Assembly (NCBI RefSeq): GCF_001645105.1
Contig: NZ_LKEG01000042.1
Location: forward strand, 62,001 to 126,000
Source: Pseudomonas marginalis
GTDB lineage: Bacteria; Pseudomonadota; Gammaproteobacteria; Pseudomonadales; Pseudomonadaceae
Direction: 5' to 3'
DNA: 64,000 bases
Part shown: positions 38,103-48,607 of the stretch, in pieces
Numbering within the stretch: the first letter of the stretch is position 1
Layout: each line of letters begins with the position of its first letter
Program-made: the position numbers and the translations under genes
Notes under the pieces: generated by a model
Seen by the model: the letters and a program-made list of their open reading frames with translations, nothing else
The model's database searches: none
What the model was told of the DNA's origin: nothing

Positions 38103-39277
38103 CAACGACTCTCCCTGGTACGTGTTTGCTGTTGCAGCAAGTCAGCGGCCGCACGGGCGCTCGCTTCGTTGGCAGCGGCATTGGAACCGGTGGACGGTGC
38201 GCTGGTGCTGCTACGACCACCTTCGATCATCTTGTCCAGCGGCAGGTACAGCAGGTTGTTTTGCCCACCTTTGCTGCCGGTCACGAGGACCTTGCTGGTG
38301 TTGCTGAAGACTTCCTGCATGGTGTCCAGGTACAGACGCTCACGCGTCACCTCTGGAGCCTTGCGGTACTCGGCAACCAGCTTGGTGAAGCGATCCGCCT
38401 CACCCTTGGCGCGGGAGACCACTTCGTCGCGGTAACCATTGGCATCCTCGAGGATGCGCTGGGCCTGACCACGGGCTTCCGGCACGACGCCGTTGGCGTA
38501 GGTTTCAGCCTGGTTGCGCGAACGCTGCTCGTCTTCACGGGCGCGGATCACGTCATCGAAGGCTTCCTGTACTTCACGCGGTGCAGCTGCGCTTTGTACG
38601 TTGACCTGGGTAACCGTGATACCGGTGCGGTACGTATCGAGGAAGCGTTGCAGACGCTCCTTGATCTCACTGGCCATCAATTCACGGCCTTCGGTCAGCA
38701 CCTGGTCCATCGCGGTGGAACCGACGACGTGGCGCAGGGCACTTTCGGTGGCGTGTTGCAGGCTGATTTCCGGCTGGTCGACGTTCAGCACGAAGTCCTG
38801 CAGGTTGCTGATCTTGTACTGCACGGTCAGCGGCACTTCGACGATGTTCTCGTCTTCAGTCAGCATCTGGCCCTGCTTGGTGTAGGCACGCTCACGCGTG
38901 ACGTTCTCCATGTACTTCTTGTCGATCGGCGGGAAGTAGATATTCAGGCCTGGGCCGACGGTTTCATAGTACTTGCCGAAGCGCAGCACCACGGCTTGCT
39001 CCTGCTCGTCCACTACGTATACGGCGCTGTACAGCCATACGGCCGCCAGCACGACAAGACCCAGGCCCAGCAGGCCATAGCCGCCGCCCTTGCTTGTGCG
39101 ACCGCCTTCGTCACCACCGCGTTTTTTCCCACCACCGAACAACCCATTCAGGCTTTCCTGCAGCTTTCGGAAGGCCTCGTCGAGATCTGGTGGCCCCTTG
39201 CGGTCGCCATTATTGCGGCGTTTACCACCCCAAGGATCCTGATTATTCGAGTTGCCACCCGGCTCATTCCAAGCCAT
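38102..39277 (-). CDS. hflK: FtsH protease activity modulator HflK
   Basis: A 391-aa partner of HflC. The N-terminal Gly/Asn-rich cytoplasmic stretch (MAWNEPGGNSNNQDPWGG) precedes a membrane helix (GLLGLGLVVLAAVWLYSAVYV) and the SPFH domain (VVDEQEQAVVLRFGKY). The C-terminal tail is Ser/Ala-rich. ATG 39275-39277 has a GGAG box seven bases upstream and was preferred over the longer frame. It is separated from hflX by 96 bases and overlaps hflC by one. Confidence 0.95.
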   Translation of the reverse strand: MAWNEPGGNSNNQDPWGGKRRNNGDRKGPPDLDEAFRKLQESLNGLFGGGKKRGGDEGGRTSKGGGYGLLGLGLVVLAAVWLYSAVYVVDEQEQAVVLRFGKYYETVGPGLNIYFPPIDKKYMENVTRERAYTKQGQMLTEDENIVEVPLTVQYKISNLQDFVLNVDQPEISLQHATESALRHVVGSTAMDQVLTEGRELMASEIKERLQRFLDTYRTGITVTQVNVQSAAAPREVQEAFDDVIRAREDEQRSRNQAETYANGVVPEARGQAQRILEDANGYRDEVVSRAKGEADRFTKLVAEYRKAPEVTRERLYLDTMQEVFSNTSKVLVTGSKGGQNNLLYLPLDKMIEGGRSSTSAPSTGSNAAANEASARAAADLLQQQTRTRESR

Positions 39278-39373
39278 AGCGCTCTCCATCTGATAAAGCA
39301 AAGACGCACCCACGGCGCGCCGACCAATGCTACAGAATGCCTGCCACTGCGGCACAACCGCTTTCGGAGGCTT

Positions 39374-40675
39374 TTATTGCAAAGTGTGTTGTTCGATGAA
39401 CTCTGTCGGTACCACACCTTCACGGCTGACCAGCCGATTCAGCTCCGAGCGCGGCAATCGAACGGCCAGCAAGCTGACACCTTCTTCGTCGTGTTCTTCT
39501 TTCTGGACCGCGCCCAGCTCGAAAAACTGTGCACGCAGTCGAGCAAAACGCTGGGGCAAGCGCAAGGTGCCAACGAACAAATCACCGCCGAGCAACTCGG
39601 CAATCGCTTGTTCAAGCAACTCAAGGCCACTGCCATCTCGCGCCGACAACCACACCCGCTGGGGTTTGCCGTTCTCGTCGCGCTGGATTTGTGGCTCAAC
39701 GCCTTCAAGCAAATCGAGTTTGTTATAGACCTCGAGGATCGGCAAGTCCTGGGCACCAATCTCGCCCAGCACCAGCATCACCTGTTCAATCTGCAACATG
39801 CGATCCGGTTCGGCCGCATCGATCACGTGCAACAGCAGGTCGGAATTGCTCGACTCTTCGAGCGTAGACCGAAATGCCTCGACCAGCTTGTGCGGCAAGT
39901 GACGAATGAACCCCACGGTATCGGCCAGGACAATCGGCCCCAGGTCGTCCAGATCCAGACGGCGCAAGGTCGGGTCAAGGGTGGCGAACAGTTGGTCGGC
40001 CGCGTACACGTCCGATTTCGTCACGTTGTTGAACAGCGTGGATTTGCCGGCGTTGGTATAGCCCACCAGGGACACGGTAGGGATATCCGCGCGCGAACGG
40101 CCACGTCGCGATTGCTCGCGCTGGCTGCGGACTTTCTCCAGGCGGCCCTTGATCTGGCGCAGGCGGACCCGCAGCAGGCGGCGGTCGGTTTCGAGCTGGG
40201 TTTCACCCGGCCCCCGCATGCCGATACCGCCACCCTGACGCTCAAGGTGAGTCCAGCCGCGGACCAGCCGCGTGCTCATGTGGTCAAGCTGGGCCAGTTC
40301 AACCTGGAGCTTGCCTTCATGGGTACGGGCGCGCTGGGCGAAAATATCGAGAATCAGACCGGTGCGGTCGATCACGCGACACTCGAAGACACGTTCGAGG
40401 TTACGTTCCTGACTGGGCGTGAGGGTGTGATTGAAGATCACCAGATCGGCTTCTTCAGCGTGGACCAGGTCGCGCAGTTCCTCGACCTTGCCGCTGCCAA
40501 TCAGGTATTTGGCGGTTGGCCGATGACGCGGCACGTTAAAAAACGCAACGGTCTCGGCGCCGGCCGAATTTGCCAACTCCTGAAACTCCTGCGGATCTTC
40601 GCGCGCCTCAGGGTCCTGTCCATCCAAGTGAACGAGGATTACTCGCTCACCACCACCGTGGCGCTCAAAGAACAA
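39374..40675 (-). CDS. hflX: GTPase HflX (ribosome rescue/splitting factor)
   Basis: A 433-aa Obg-HflX-family GTPase. The N-terminal nucleotide-binding domain ends with the Gly-rich GIGMRGPGETQLETDRR linker; the G domain has P-loop GYTNAGKST, switch-region DPTLRRLDL, DTVGFI and NKLD motifs. HflX splits stalled 70S ribosomes, notably under heat stress. The start is TTG 40675, supported by an AGGAG box six bases before it, which lies within the 12-base gap after hfq. It is part of the hfq-hflX-hflK-hflC set. Confidence 0.95.
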   Translation of the reverse strand: MFFERHGGGERVILVHLDGQDPEAREDPQEFQELANSAGAETVAFFNVPRHRPTAKYLIGSGKVEELRDLVHAEEADLVIFNHTLTPSQERNLERVFECRVIDRTGLILDIFAQRARTHEGKLQVELAQLDHMSTRLVRGWTHLERQGGGIGMRGPGETQLETDRRLLRVRLRQIKGRLEKVRSQREQSRRGRSRADIPTVSLVGYTNAGKSTLFNNVTKSDVYAADQLFATLDPTLRRLDLDDLGPIVLADTVGFIRHLPHKLVEAFRSTLEESSNSDLLLHVIDAAEPDRMLQIEQVMLVLGEIGAQDLPILEVYNKLDLLEGVEPQIQRDENGKPQRVWLSARDGSGLELLEQAIAELLGGDLFVGTLRLPQRFARLRAQFFELGAVQKEEHDEEGVSLLAVRLPRSELNRLVSREGVVPTEFIEQHTLQ

Positions 40676-40687
40676 AGGAGACTCCTA

Positions 40688-40948
40688 TCAGGCGTTACCT
40701 GGCTCAGCGTCAGCTGCATCATCACCTGCTGCGCTAGGCAGACGGATTGGACGAACGGGGACGACTGTCGAGATAGCGTGCTTGTATACCATCTGGCTGA
40801 CGGTGTTTTTCAGCAGGATCACGAACTGGTCGAACGACTCGATCGTGCCTTGCAGCTTGATACCGTTGACCAGATAGATGGAAACCCCCACTTTCTCTTT
40901 ACGTAAAGTATTCAAGTAAGGGTCTTGTAGCGAATGCCCTTTTGACAT
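40688..40948 (-). CDS. hfq: RNA chaperone Hfq
   Basis: An 86-aa Sm-like protein that forms hexameric rings and pairs small RNAs with mRNAs; in Pseudomonas it also carries out catabolite repression with Crc. It begins [20 protein letters not shown]; the Sm1 motif ([20 protein letters not shown]) and Sm2 motif ([10 protein letters not shown]) are intact. The C-terminal tail is short, as in other Pseudomonas Hfq. ATG 40946-40948 has an AAAGGAG box; the longer upstream frame was rejected. Confidence 0.98.
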
Positions 40949-41042
40949 GTGCCGCACTCCTTTAAGGATCAATAATAAAAAATCGGAAAATAGATAGCTT
41001 ATGGCCGTCACACCCCCAAGGATAGACGGCAATTGCAAGGAC

Positions 41043-42014
41043 TCAGCTCAATATGGAGACCGTTCCCAAGTATTTCAAGGCGCGTGACAGATTGTCGCTG
41101 TCCAGGCTGTCCAGCCAGTGTAAATCGCTCCAGCTGCGCAACCAGGTGAACTGGCGTTTCGCCAATTGGCGCGTGGCGATGATGCCGCGCTCCTGCATCT
41201 TAGCTGACGTCAGCTTTCCATCCAGATGATCCCAGACTTGGCGGTAGCCTACAGCACGTATCGACGGCAACCCTGGATGCAGGTCACCTCTTGAACGCAG
41301 TGCTACGACCTCGTCCACAAACCCCTGTTCCAACATAATTGTGAATCTTTGTGCAATTCGTTCATGCAGCACCTGGCGATTTGCCGGAGCGATGGCCAGA
41401 TTCGCCACAGTATAGGGCAATTGTGACTGCCCAGATGCGCCTGCGTCAGCACTTTGCGCACTTTGTTTCAGCCGGTGTTCAGTCATGGTCTGCCCGCTCA
41501 CACGCCAGACTTCCAGGGCGCGTGAAAGGCGCTGGGGGTCGTTGGGGTGAATGCGCGCGGCGGATACCGGGTCTATTGCCGCCAACTGGTCGTGCAGGGC
41601 TTGCCAGCCAAGGCGTGCAGCCTCTTCCTCAAGCTCGGCGCGCACCTGGGCGTCGGCCGCCGGCATATCCGCCAGCCCCTCCTGCAAAGCCTTGTAGTAG
41701 AGCATCGTACCGCCCACCAGCAGCGGAATATTGCCCCGCGCGGTGATCTCGGCCATGGCGGCCAGCGCGTCGGAACGGAAATCCGCCGCCGAATAGCTCT
41801 CGGCCGGGTCGATAATGTCGATCAACTTATGCGGATACTGTGCCAACAGCGCTTTGGAAGGCTTGGCGGTACCAATGTCCATGTCCCGGTAAACCAGGGC
41901 AGAGTCGACACTGATCAGCTCGCATGGCAACACCTTGGTCAGCTCGATGGCCAGGTCGGTCTTGCCGGCGGCCGTAGGACCCATCAGGAAGATCGCGGGG
42001 GGCAAGGCACTCAT
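41043..42014 (-). CDS. miaA: tRNA dimethylallyltransferase MiaA
   Basis: A 323-aa enzyme that adds a dimethylallyl group to N6 of A37 in tRNAs reading UNN codons. P-loop [11 protein letters not shown] at the N-terminus, [19 protein letters not shown], and the tRNA-binding [19 protein letters not shown] segment are intact. The start ATG overlaps the mutL stop by one base (TGATG). It is followed 94 bases later by hfq, the classical miaA-hfq-hflX order, in which a promoter inside miaA often serves hfq. Confidence 0.96.
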
Positions 42015-43930
42015 CAACGGCCGCGCAAGAACAGTTTGTCCAGGTCGTCCAGGCCCATCTGGGTCCAGGTCGGCCGGCCATGGTTGCATTGCCCGCTGCG
42101 TTCGGTGTTTTCCATGTCGCGCAGCAAGCCGTTCATTTCCGGCAGGGCCAGGCGGCGATTGGCGCGGATGGCACCGTGGCAAGCCATGGTGCCGAGCAAT
42201 TCGTTGATGTGCGCCTGGATACGGTCACTGGTGCCGTACTCCATCAGGTCGGCGAGTACGTCGGCTACCAGCCGGTTGGCCTCGGCCTGCTTGAGCAGTG
42301 CGGGAATCTGGCGGATGGCCAGGGTTTCCGGGCCCAGGCGCTGCAGTTCAAAGCCGAGCTTCTGGAACACGCAGTGGTGCTCTTCTGCGCAATCAGCCTC
42401 ACGCTGGCTGACCGCCAGGGATTCCGGCACCAGCAGCGGCTGGCCGCTGAGGCCTTCACTGGCCATGGCAATCTTGAGGCGCTCGTACATGATCCGCTCG
42501 TGGGCGGCGTGCATATCCACCAGCACCAGGCCATGGGCGTTTTCCGCCAGGATGTAGATGCCCTTGAGCTGCGCCAGCGCATAACCCAACGGCGGAATAT
42601 CTCCACCGCCCTCCGGCAAGGCGACAGGTGCACCCGGCTCAGCCCCCGGCAGCGGCGCAAAAAACTCGCGATACGCCGCCTGGGCCTCGGCCACCGGCAC
42701 CGCCGATTGCGGACGCGGCGTGTATTGGTACTGATAACCCGCCCCCGAACCGGAACCCGGCGCGGTGTACGACGGCTGCGGCTGCGGCGATTGCAGCAGG
42801 TTGGCCGCCAGGCTCATTTCGCCCTGGGGGCCGAACTCACCGGCTTCCGGGCCGCTCGGCCGCACCACTGCCGTTACGATGGGGGCAGACAACTGATCAT
42901 CCGGACGCACATCGCCCAGGGTGCGGTGCAAGGTGCCGTAAAGGAAATCATGCACCATGCGCCCATCACGGAAGCGCACTTCGTGTTTGGTGGGGTGCAC
43001 GTTGACGTCCACCACCGACGGGTCGACCTCGAAGAACAGCACAAACGTCGGGTGCCGCCCATTGAACAGCACATCGCGGTACGCCTGGCGCACCGCATGG
43101 GCTACCAGCTTGTCGCGCACTGCACGGCCGTTCACAAAAAAGTACTGCAGGTCCGCTTGGCTGCGGGAGAAGGTCGGCAAACCGACCCAGCCCCACAGGC
43201 GCAGGCCATTGCGTTCGATTTCAATCGGCAGCGCCTGCTCCAGGAACCCCGCGCCGCAAATAGCCGACACCCGGCGAGCACGCGCCGCGTCGTCATGGGC
43301 TTCATGCAGGCTAAGGATGGTCTTGCCGTTGTGGCGCAGGTGGAAGGCCACGTCGAAACGGGCCAGGGCCAGGCGCTTGATGACTTCCTGCAGGTGATCG
43401 AATTCGGTTTTTTCGGCCTTGAGGAATTTGCGTCGCGCCGGGGTGTTGAAGAACAGGTCGCGCACTTCCACCGACGTCCCCACCGGGTGGGCGGCCGGCT
43501 GGACTCGAGGCGCCATGTCGCGGCCTTCGGTTTCCACTTGCCAGGCTTGATCGGCGTCACGGGTGCGTGACGTCAGGGTCAGACGTGCCACGGAGCTGAT
43601 CGACGCCAGGGCCTCACCGCGAAAGCCCAGGCTCATCACGCGCTCAAGGTCTTCCAGGTCGCGGATCTTGCTGGTGGCGTGACGGGCCAGGGCCAACGGC
43701 AGGTCGTCGGAGGAGATGCCGCTGCCATCGTCACGCACCCGCAGCAGCTTGACGCCGCCCTGTTCCACGTCGACATCGATACGCTTGGCACCTGAGTCGA
43801 TGCTGTTTTCCAGCAGCTCCTTGATCACCGATGCGGGACGCTCAACCACTTCCCCCGCTGCGATCTGGTTCGCCAGGCGCGGGCTGAGCAGCTCGATACG
43901 CGACCCACTGTTCAAGGTTGATTCGCTCAT
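42014..43930 (-). CDS. mutL: DNA mismatch repair protein MutL
   Basis: A 638-aa GHKL ATPase. N-terminal ATP-binding motifs [18 protein letters not shown] and [14 protein letters not shown] are intact. The C-terminal dimerisation domain carries [12 protein letters not shown], matching the DxHAx2Ex4E endonuclease motif, as expected in Pseudomonas, which lacks MutH. A Pro/Gly/Ala-rich linker joins the domains. Its start overlaps the amiB stop by one base (TAATG) and its stop overlaps miaA, so it sits inside a tightly coupled operon. Confidence 0.97.
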   Translation of the reverse strand: MSESTLNSGSRIELLSPRLANQIAAGEVVERPASVIKELLENSIDSGAKRIDVDVEQGGVKLLRVRDDGSGISSDDLPLALARHATSKIRDLEDLERVMSLGFRGEALASISSVARLTLTSRTRDADQAWQVETEGRDMAPRVQPAAHPVGTSVEVRDLFFNTPARRKFLKAEKTEFDHLQEVIKRLALARFDVAFHLRHNGKTILSLHEAHDDAARARRVSAICGAGFLEQALPIEIERNGLRLWGWVGLPTFSRSQADLQYFFVNGRAVRDKLVAHAVRQAYRDVLFNGRHPTFVLFFEVDPSVVDVNVHPTKHEVRFRDGRMVHDFLYGTLHRTLGDVRPDDQLSAPIVTAVVRPSGPEAGEFGPQGEMSLAANLLQSPQPQPSYTAPGSGSGAGYQYQYTPRPQSAVPVAEAQAAYREFFAPLPGAEPGAPVALPEGGGDIPPLGYALAQLKGIYILAENAHGLVLVDMHAAHERIMYERLKIAMASEGLSGQPLLVPESLAVSQREADCAEEHHCVFQKLGFELQRLGPETLAIRQIPALLKQAEANRLVADVLADLMEYGTSDRIQAHINELLGTMACHGAIRANRRLALPEMNGLLRDMENTERSGQCNHGRPTWTQMGLDDLDKLFLRGR

Positions 43931-45351
43931 TACTGTGCCGCCAATTCAGTGCCGGGGATGGTCAACACCTGGCCGACTTTGAGCTCATCGGTTTTCAGGT
44001 TGTTGGCACTGCGCAAGGTAGCGGCCGAGACCTGGAACCGCACCGCCAACATCGCCAGGGTGTCGCCGGGCTGCACGCGATGATCACGCGGGCCCTGGGC
44101 GATTTTGCCCGAGTCACGCAGCCAGGCGATGTAGGTGCCCGGCGGCGGATTCTGCTGGAAGAACTGGCGAATACCGGCGCTGATCGAGCGTGCCAGCGCC
44201 TGTTGATGGCTGGCGCTGGCCAGCTTCGAGGCTTCGTTGGAGTTGGAGATAAACCCGGTTTCCACCAGGATCGACGGGATGTCCGGCGACTTCAACACCA
44301 TGAACCCGGCTTGCTCCACGCGCTGCTTGTGCAGCGAGGTCACCCGGCCGATGTTGCTCAATACTTTTTGGCCAACGTTCAAGCTGGACGTCAGCGAGGC
44401 CGTCATCGACAGGTCGAGCAGCACGCCGGCCAGCATTTTGTCCTTGTCATCGAGGGACACATTGCCGGCGCCGCCGATCAAGTCGGAACGGTTTTCGCTG
44501 TCGGCCAGCCAACGCGCCGTCTCGGACGTAGCGCCGCGATCCGACAGGGCAAACACCGACGCGCCAAAGGCAGCCGCTGAAGGCGCGGCGTCGGCGTGGA
44601 TCGACACAAACAGGTCGGCGCCTTTCTTGCGGGCGATTTCGGTACGCCCGCGCAATGGAATGAAGTAGTCGCCGGTACGCGTCAGCTCGGCGCGATAGCC
44701 TTTCATGCCATTGACCTGGCGCTGCAACTCGCGGGCGATGGCCAGCACCACGTCTTTTTCATGCTGGCCGCGCGAGCCGGAGGCCCCCGGGTCCTCGCCA
44801 CCGTGGCCGGCGTCGATCACCACAATGATATCGCGCTTGCCGGCCGGAGCCGGTGGCGGCGGTGGCAGTTTGACCTGCGGCTGCGACGGGCTGACCGGCA
44901 CGGCCGGCACCGTTGCGACGCTTGGGGTTGGCGCGGGTGGCGGTGCGGCATCGGCGGCATTGTCGAACAGGTCAACCACCAAGCGGTTGCCATACTGTGC
45001 GTTTGGCGCCAGGGAGAAGCTTTTCGGGGTCACGACCTTTTTCAGGTCGATCACCACGCGCAGGTCGGTCGGCGTACGCTGGGCCGAGCGCATGGCGGTG
45101 ATCGGGGTGTTGGCGGTGGAGACTTTCAGCGGCGCGGCCAGGGTCGCACCGTTGATGTCGATCACCAGGCGATCAGGCGCCGTCAGGGTAAAGACGCTGT
45201 GCTGGACCGGGCCAGACAGGTCGAACACCAGTCGCGTGTTATCCGGCGCTCGCCACAGGCGAACGCTTTTCACCTGTGAAGCAGCCAGAGCATTGACAGT
45301 CATTGCCGCAAGCAACACCCCTACGACAGCAACCAACGCGCGAAAGCGCAT
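43930..45351 (-). CDS. amiB: N-acetylmuramoyl-L-alanine amidase (AmiB-type) with LysM
   Basis: A 473-aa periplasmic septal hydrolase. Signal peptide ([16 protein letters not shown], cleavage near ALAA), AMIN domain (residues about 25-130), Pro-rich linker, Amidase_3 catalytic domain with zinc ligands in [15 protein letters not shown] and the VETGFISN glutamate, and a C-terminal LysM domain ([16 protein letters not shown]). It cleaves the peptide from MurNAc during cell separation and usually needs a LytM activator such as EnvC or NlpD. The gene follows tsaE by 15 bases and overlaps mutL by one. Confidence 0.95.
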   Translation of the reverse strand: MRFRALVAVVGVLLAAMTVNALAASQVKSVRLWRAPDNTRLVFDLSGPVQHSVFTLTAPDRLVIDINGATLAAPLKVSTANTPITAMRSAQRTPTDLRVVIDLKKVVTPKSFSLAPNAQYGNRLVVDLFDNAADAAPPPAPTPSVATVPAVPVSPSQPQVKLPPPPPAPAGKRDIIVVIDAGHGGEDPGASGSRGQHEKDVVLAIARELQRQVNGMKGYRAELTRTGDYFIPLRGRTEIARKKGADLFVSIHADAAPSAAAFGASVFALSDRGATSETARWLADSENRSDLIGGAGNVSLDDKDKMLAGVLLDLSMTASLTSSLNVGQKVLSNIGRVTSLHKQRVEQAGFMVLKSPDIPSILVETGFISNSNEASKLASASHQQALARSISAGIRQFFQQNPPPGTYIAWLRDSGKIAQGPRDHRVQPGDTLAMLAVRFQVSAATLRSANNLKTDELKVGQVLTIPGTELAAQ

Positions 45352-45366
45352 ACCTAACCCCACCAA

Positions 45367-45837
45367 TTATTTGAATTCCAATGCCAAAGCGGCGCACCAC
45401 GACTGGCCGCGCGCGCTTTGGGGCAACAACTTCAGCTGACGTCCATGCTCATGCGGCGTAATGGTAATGGTCAGGTCCGGCTTTGGCAAAAAGCCTGTGC
45501 CTTTATCTGGCCACTCGATCAGGCACAACGCATCTTCATCGAAGTAATCACGGATGCCCATGAACTCCAGCTCTTCGGGATCGACCAGGCGATAGAGGTC
45601 GAAATGGAACGCCCGCACCTCGCCAATTTCATAGGGTTCCACCAAGGTGAACGTCGGGCTTTTTACCGCCCCGGCGTGCCCCAATCCGCGGATGATCCCC
45701 CGGGACAGTGTGGTCTTGCCCGCCCCCAGGTCGCCCTCCAGAAAGATCAGCCCTGCCCCGGCGGTGACCTGGGCAATGCGCTGGCCGAAAGCAACCATGG
45801 CCTCTTCATCGGCCAGGAAAAGGATTACTTCAGACAC
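45367..45837 (-). CDS. tsaE: tRNA threonylcarbamoyladenosine biosynthesis ATPase TsaE
   Basis: A 156-aa P-loop protein (EGDLGAGKTTLSRGI) required with TsaB and TsaD for t6A37 in ANN-decoding tRNAs. The family motifs SPTFTLVEPY and HFDLYRL are present. GTG 45837 was taken as the start because it has a GGAGGAG box about 11 bases upstream and matches the family length; the long upstream frame lies in the neighbouring gene. It overlaps the end of nnrD by 13 bases. Confidence 0.94.
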   Translation of the reverse strand: MSEVILFLADEEAMVAFGQRIAQVTAGAGLIFLEGDLGAGKTTLSRGIIRGLGHAGAVKSPTFTLVEPYEIGEVRAFHFDLYRLVDPEELEFMGIRDYFDEDALCLIEWPDKGTGFLPKPDLTITITPHEHGRQLKLLPQSARGQSWCAALALEFK

Positions 45838-46685
45838 GGCGACTGCTCCTCCAGCAATTGACGAATGGCGGGTATCAGGTCGCTTGCCGCCAGCCCGCGA
45901 CCAAAGGTGCCCTGGCGATCCCCCGCCGTGGCGTGCAACCACACGGCCAGGCAGCTTGCCTCAAAAGCCTGCATGCCTTGGGCAAGCAGTGCCCCCGCCA
46001 GGCCGGCCAACACGTCACCGAGCCCCGCCGCGGCCATGGCCGGGTGGCCTTGGTCACATCGCGAGACACGTCCGTCCGGGCTGGCAATCAAACTGCCAGC
46101 CCCCTTGAGGATAGCCACGGCGTTGAATTTCTCGCTCAACGCGCGCGCTACCTTAAGACGATCAGCCTGAACCTCGGCTGTCGACATACCCAGCAAGCGC
46201 GCTGCCTCCCCCGGATGCGGAGTGATCACGCAGTTGGCCGGCAGGCCGACGCCGCCGGTGGCGAGTTGGTTCAGCGCGTCGGCATCCCAGACTTGCGGCT
46301 GCTTGGCGTTGGCCGCAACGGACAAGAGGCTTTTGCCCCAAGCGGCATCGCCCAGGCCGGGACCGATCACAATGACCGAGATTTTTTCCAACAGGCTCAT
46401 CAGTTGATTGGCCGAGTTCACTCCAACGGTCATGACCTCCGGCAAACGCGTCAACGCCGCGGGCACGTGCTCCAGGCGGGTCGCCAGGGACACCATGCCG
46501 GCGCCACTGCGCAGGGCACTTTCGGCACTCAACAGCGCTGCGCCGCCAAAGCCGCGGTCACCGCCAATGACCAACAGGTGGCCGAACTGGCCTTTATGGG
46601 CGTCCGGGGAACGTGCGGCCAGTTGCGGCAAGTGGCCGTGCAACAGGGGCTGTACGTCGGTTATTGCGTGTTTTGTCTGCGGCAT
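45825..46685 (-). CDS. nnrD: ADP-dependent NAD(P)H-hydrate dehydratase (NnrD domain only)
   Basis: A 286-aa ribokinase-like protein that dehydrates S-NADHX/NADPHX using ADP, repairing damaged cofactor. Motifs include KGQFGHLLVIGGDRGFGGAA, VIGPGLGDAAWG, TPHPGEAARLLG and the catalytic GLGDVLAG loop. In E. coli YjeF/Nnr this domain is fused behind an epimerase domain; only the dehydratase half is encoded here, starting at ATG 46685 with a complete fold. It leads the nnrD-tsaE-amiB-mutL-miaA-hfq unit. Confidence 0.9.
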   Translation of the reverse strand: MPQTKHAITDVQPLLHGHLPQLAARSPDAHKGQFGHLLVIGGDRGFGGAALLSAESALRSGAGMVSLATRLEHVPAALTRLPEVMTVGVNSANQLMSLLEKISVIVIGPGLGDAAWGKSLLSVAANAKQPQVWDADALNQLATGGVGLPANCVITPHPGEAARLLGMSTAEVQADRLKVARALSEKFNAVAILKGAGSLIASPDGRVSRCDQGHPAMAAAGLGDVLAGLAGALLAQGMQAFEASCLAVWLHATAGDRQGTFGRGLAASDLIPAIRQLLEEQSPCLK

Positions 46686-46748
46686 GCGTCTTCAAGCTCC
46701 GATGTCTGGCAGAATTATACCTATCTAACCTGCGGTTTCCCTTGTCTC

Positions 46749-47813
46749 ATGCCTGCCATCACCACCGATCTGCCTGCCCTCGCCCAATCGATCAAAGACT
46801 GGGGCCGCGAGCTGGGCTTTCAACAAGTCGGCATCAGCGGCCTGGACCTGGCCGAGCATGGACAGCACCTGCAACGCTGGCTCGACGCGGGTTACCACGG
46901 CGAGATGGAGTACATGGGCGCCCATGGCAGCAAACGCTCGCACCCCGAAGAGCTGGTGCCCGGTACTTTGCGCGTGGTCTCGCTGCGCATGGACTACCTG
47001 CCCGGCGACACGCAGATGGCGCAACTGCTGGCCAAGCCGGAAAAAGCCTATATCTCGCGCTACGCCCTGGGCCGCGACTACCACAAGCTGATCCGCAAGC
47101 GCGTGCAGCAACTGGCCGACCGCATTCAAGCGCAGATCGGCCCCTTTGGTTTCCGCGCCTTCGTCGACAGCGCGCCGGTGCTGGAAAAAGCCATCGCCGA
47201 AAAAGCCGGGTTGGGCTGGATCGGTAAAAACACCCTGGTCCTCAATCGCAAGGCCGGCAGTTACTTCTTCCTGAGCGAACTGTTTGTCGACTTACCGCTG
47301 CCAGTGGACCCGCCCCACAGCACCGAACACTGCGGGCGCTGCACGGCGTGCCTGGATATCTGTCCCACCAATGCCTTCGTAGGCCCCTATGTGCTGGACG
47401 CGAGGCGCTGTATTTCCTACCTGACCATTGAGCTCAAAAGCGCGATCCCCGAAGACTTGCGCCCGTTGATCGGCAACCGCGTGTTTGGCTGCGATGACTG
47501 TCAGATCGTTTGCCCGTGGAATCGTTTCGCCGGCGCCACCGCCGAAAGCGATTTCAAGCCACGCCACAACCTGGATAACGCGGAACTGGCCGAACTGTTT
47601 ATGTGGGACGAGGATAAATTCCTCAGCAGCACCGAAGGCTCGCCGCTACGTCGCGCCGGTTATGAGCGCTGGTTACGCAACCTGGCGGTAGGCCTGGGCA
47701 ACGCGCCGTCGAGCATTCCGGTGCTGGAAGCCTTGAAGGCACGCCAGGATTACCCCTCCGAGCTGGTGCGCGAGCATGTGGAATGGGCGCTGAACCAGCA
47801 CGCTTCGCGCTAG
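46749..47813 (+). CDS. queG: Epoxyqueuosine reductase
   Basis: A 354-aa cobalamin-dependent Fe-S enzyme that makes the last step of queuosine in the wobble base of GUN tRNAs. Two [4Fe-4S] binding sets are present: C195-C198-C201-C205 (CGRCTACLDICP) and C248-C251-C255 (CDDCQIVCPWN). The Asp of the VDSAPVLEKAIAEKAG motif is the expected proton donor. ATG 46749 begins MPAITTDLPALAQS. It is divergent from nnrD across 63 bases, a common arrangement in gammaproteobacteria. Confidence 0.95.
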   Translation: MPAITTDLPALAQSIKDWGRELGFQQVGISGLDLAEHGQHLQRWLDAGYHGEMEYMGAHGSKRSHPEELVPGTLRVVSLRMDYLPGDTQMAQLLAKPEKAYISRYALGRDYHKLIRKRVQQLADRIQAQIGPFGFRAFVDSAPVLEKAIAEKAGLGWIGKNTLVLNRKAGSYFFLSELFVDLPLPVDPPHSTEHCGRCTACLDICPTNAFVGPYVLDARRCISYLTIELKSAIPEDLRPLIGNRVFGCDDCQIVCPWNRFAGATAESDFKPRHNLDNAELAELFMWDEDKFLSSTEGSPLRRAGYERWLRNLAVGLGNAPSSIPVLEALKARQDYPSELVREHVEWALNQHASR

Positions 47814-48424
47814 TGCACGTCGTCGTTGTAGACGAACTTGGGCATTTCCCAGTGAAAGCGGATTGCGAGCAGGCGCAATAGAAAACCGCTGAACAGGGTC
47901 AGCAGAATCGCTTGTTCGCTGGGCAGCTCCAGATAAAGGCACAGCAAATAAAACCAGGCGGCGAGGAACGACACGCTGGCGTACAGCTCGCGGCGGAAGA
48001 TCAGCGGGATATCGTTGCAGAAGATGTCGCGCAAGATGCCGCCAAATACGCCGGTGATCACCCCGCTGACCGACGCCACGAGCATGCCGTGGCCCATTTC
48101 CAGGGCGGTCATGCAGCCGATCAGGGTGAAGGCCACCAGGCCCACGGCGTCGAGCGCCAGGAACAGCGAGCGCAGATGGCGCATCAGTGGGGCGATGAAG
48201 ATCGTCACCAGCGCGGCAACGGAGGTCAGCACCAGGTATTCCGGGTGCTTGACCCAGGTCAGCGGGTAATGGCCGAGCAGCACGTCACGCACCGAACCAC
48301 CGCCCAGCGCCGTCACACACGCGATCAGCACCACGCCAAACCAGTCCATGCCACGCCGCCCGGCGGACAACGCACCCGTCATGGCTTCGGCGGTGATGGC
48401 GATGAGGTAGAGCATCAGCAGCAT
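47810..48424 (-). CDS. YadS/UPF0126 (TRIC-type) membrane protein
   Basis: A 204-aa protein of seven helices in two repeats, each with a Gly-rich kinked helix: VTALGGGSVRDVLLG and ITGVFGGILRDIFCND. This is the bacterial branch of the trimeric intracellular cation channel fold (UPF0126), although a glycine transport role has also been proposed for some members. Its end overlaps the end of the convergent queG gene by four bases. The real substrate is unknown. Confidence 0.88.
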   Translation of the reverse strand: MLLMLYLIAITAEAMTGALSAGRRGMDWFGVVLIACVTALGGGSVRDVLLGHYPLTWVKHPEYLVLTSVAALVTIFIAPLMRHLRSLFLALDAVGLVAFTLIGCMTALEMGHGMLVASVSGVITGVFGGILRDIFCNDIPLIFRRELYASVSFLAAWFYLLCLYLELPSEQAILLTLFSGFLLRLLAIRFHWEMPKFVYNDDVH

Positions 48425-48509
48425 GAGGGCGATCCTTGCATTGAGGCCGGCAGTCTAATCATTTGCTGATGGCACCAAAAGGGGGCGCTTGGCGAAAGAC
48501 CGCGTCACG

Positions 48510-48587
48510 TCATCGGGGGCAAGCCCCCTCCCACACCTTGATGTGTGAACGCAGTCAAATGTGGGAGGGGGCTTGCCCCCGATGAGG
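48510..48587. repeat. REP doublet, architecture 2
   Basis: Outward arms TCATCGGGGGCAAGCCCCCT and GTGGGAGGGGGCTTGCCCCC, with a short spacer CACCTTGATGTGTGAACGCA. It lies between the upstream end of the YadS gene and the end of orn. Confidence 0.9.
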
Positions 48588-48607
48588 CCGATACAGGCGC
48601 CAAACAC

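Noticed and set aside
38126..40906. A 926-codon plus-strand frame across hflK, hflX and hfq
   Set aside because: It spans three certain genes on the opposite strand and has no coherent domain.
46725..47129. Minus-strand frame inside queG as a separate gene
   Set aside because: It overlaps the QueG coding region completely and lacks a ribosome binding site or family features.
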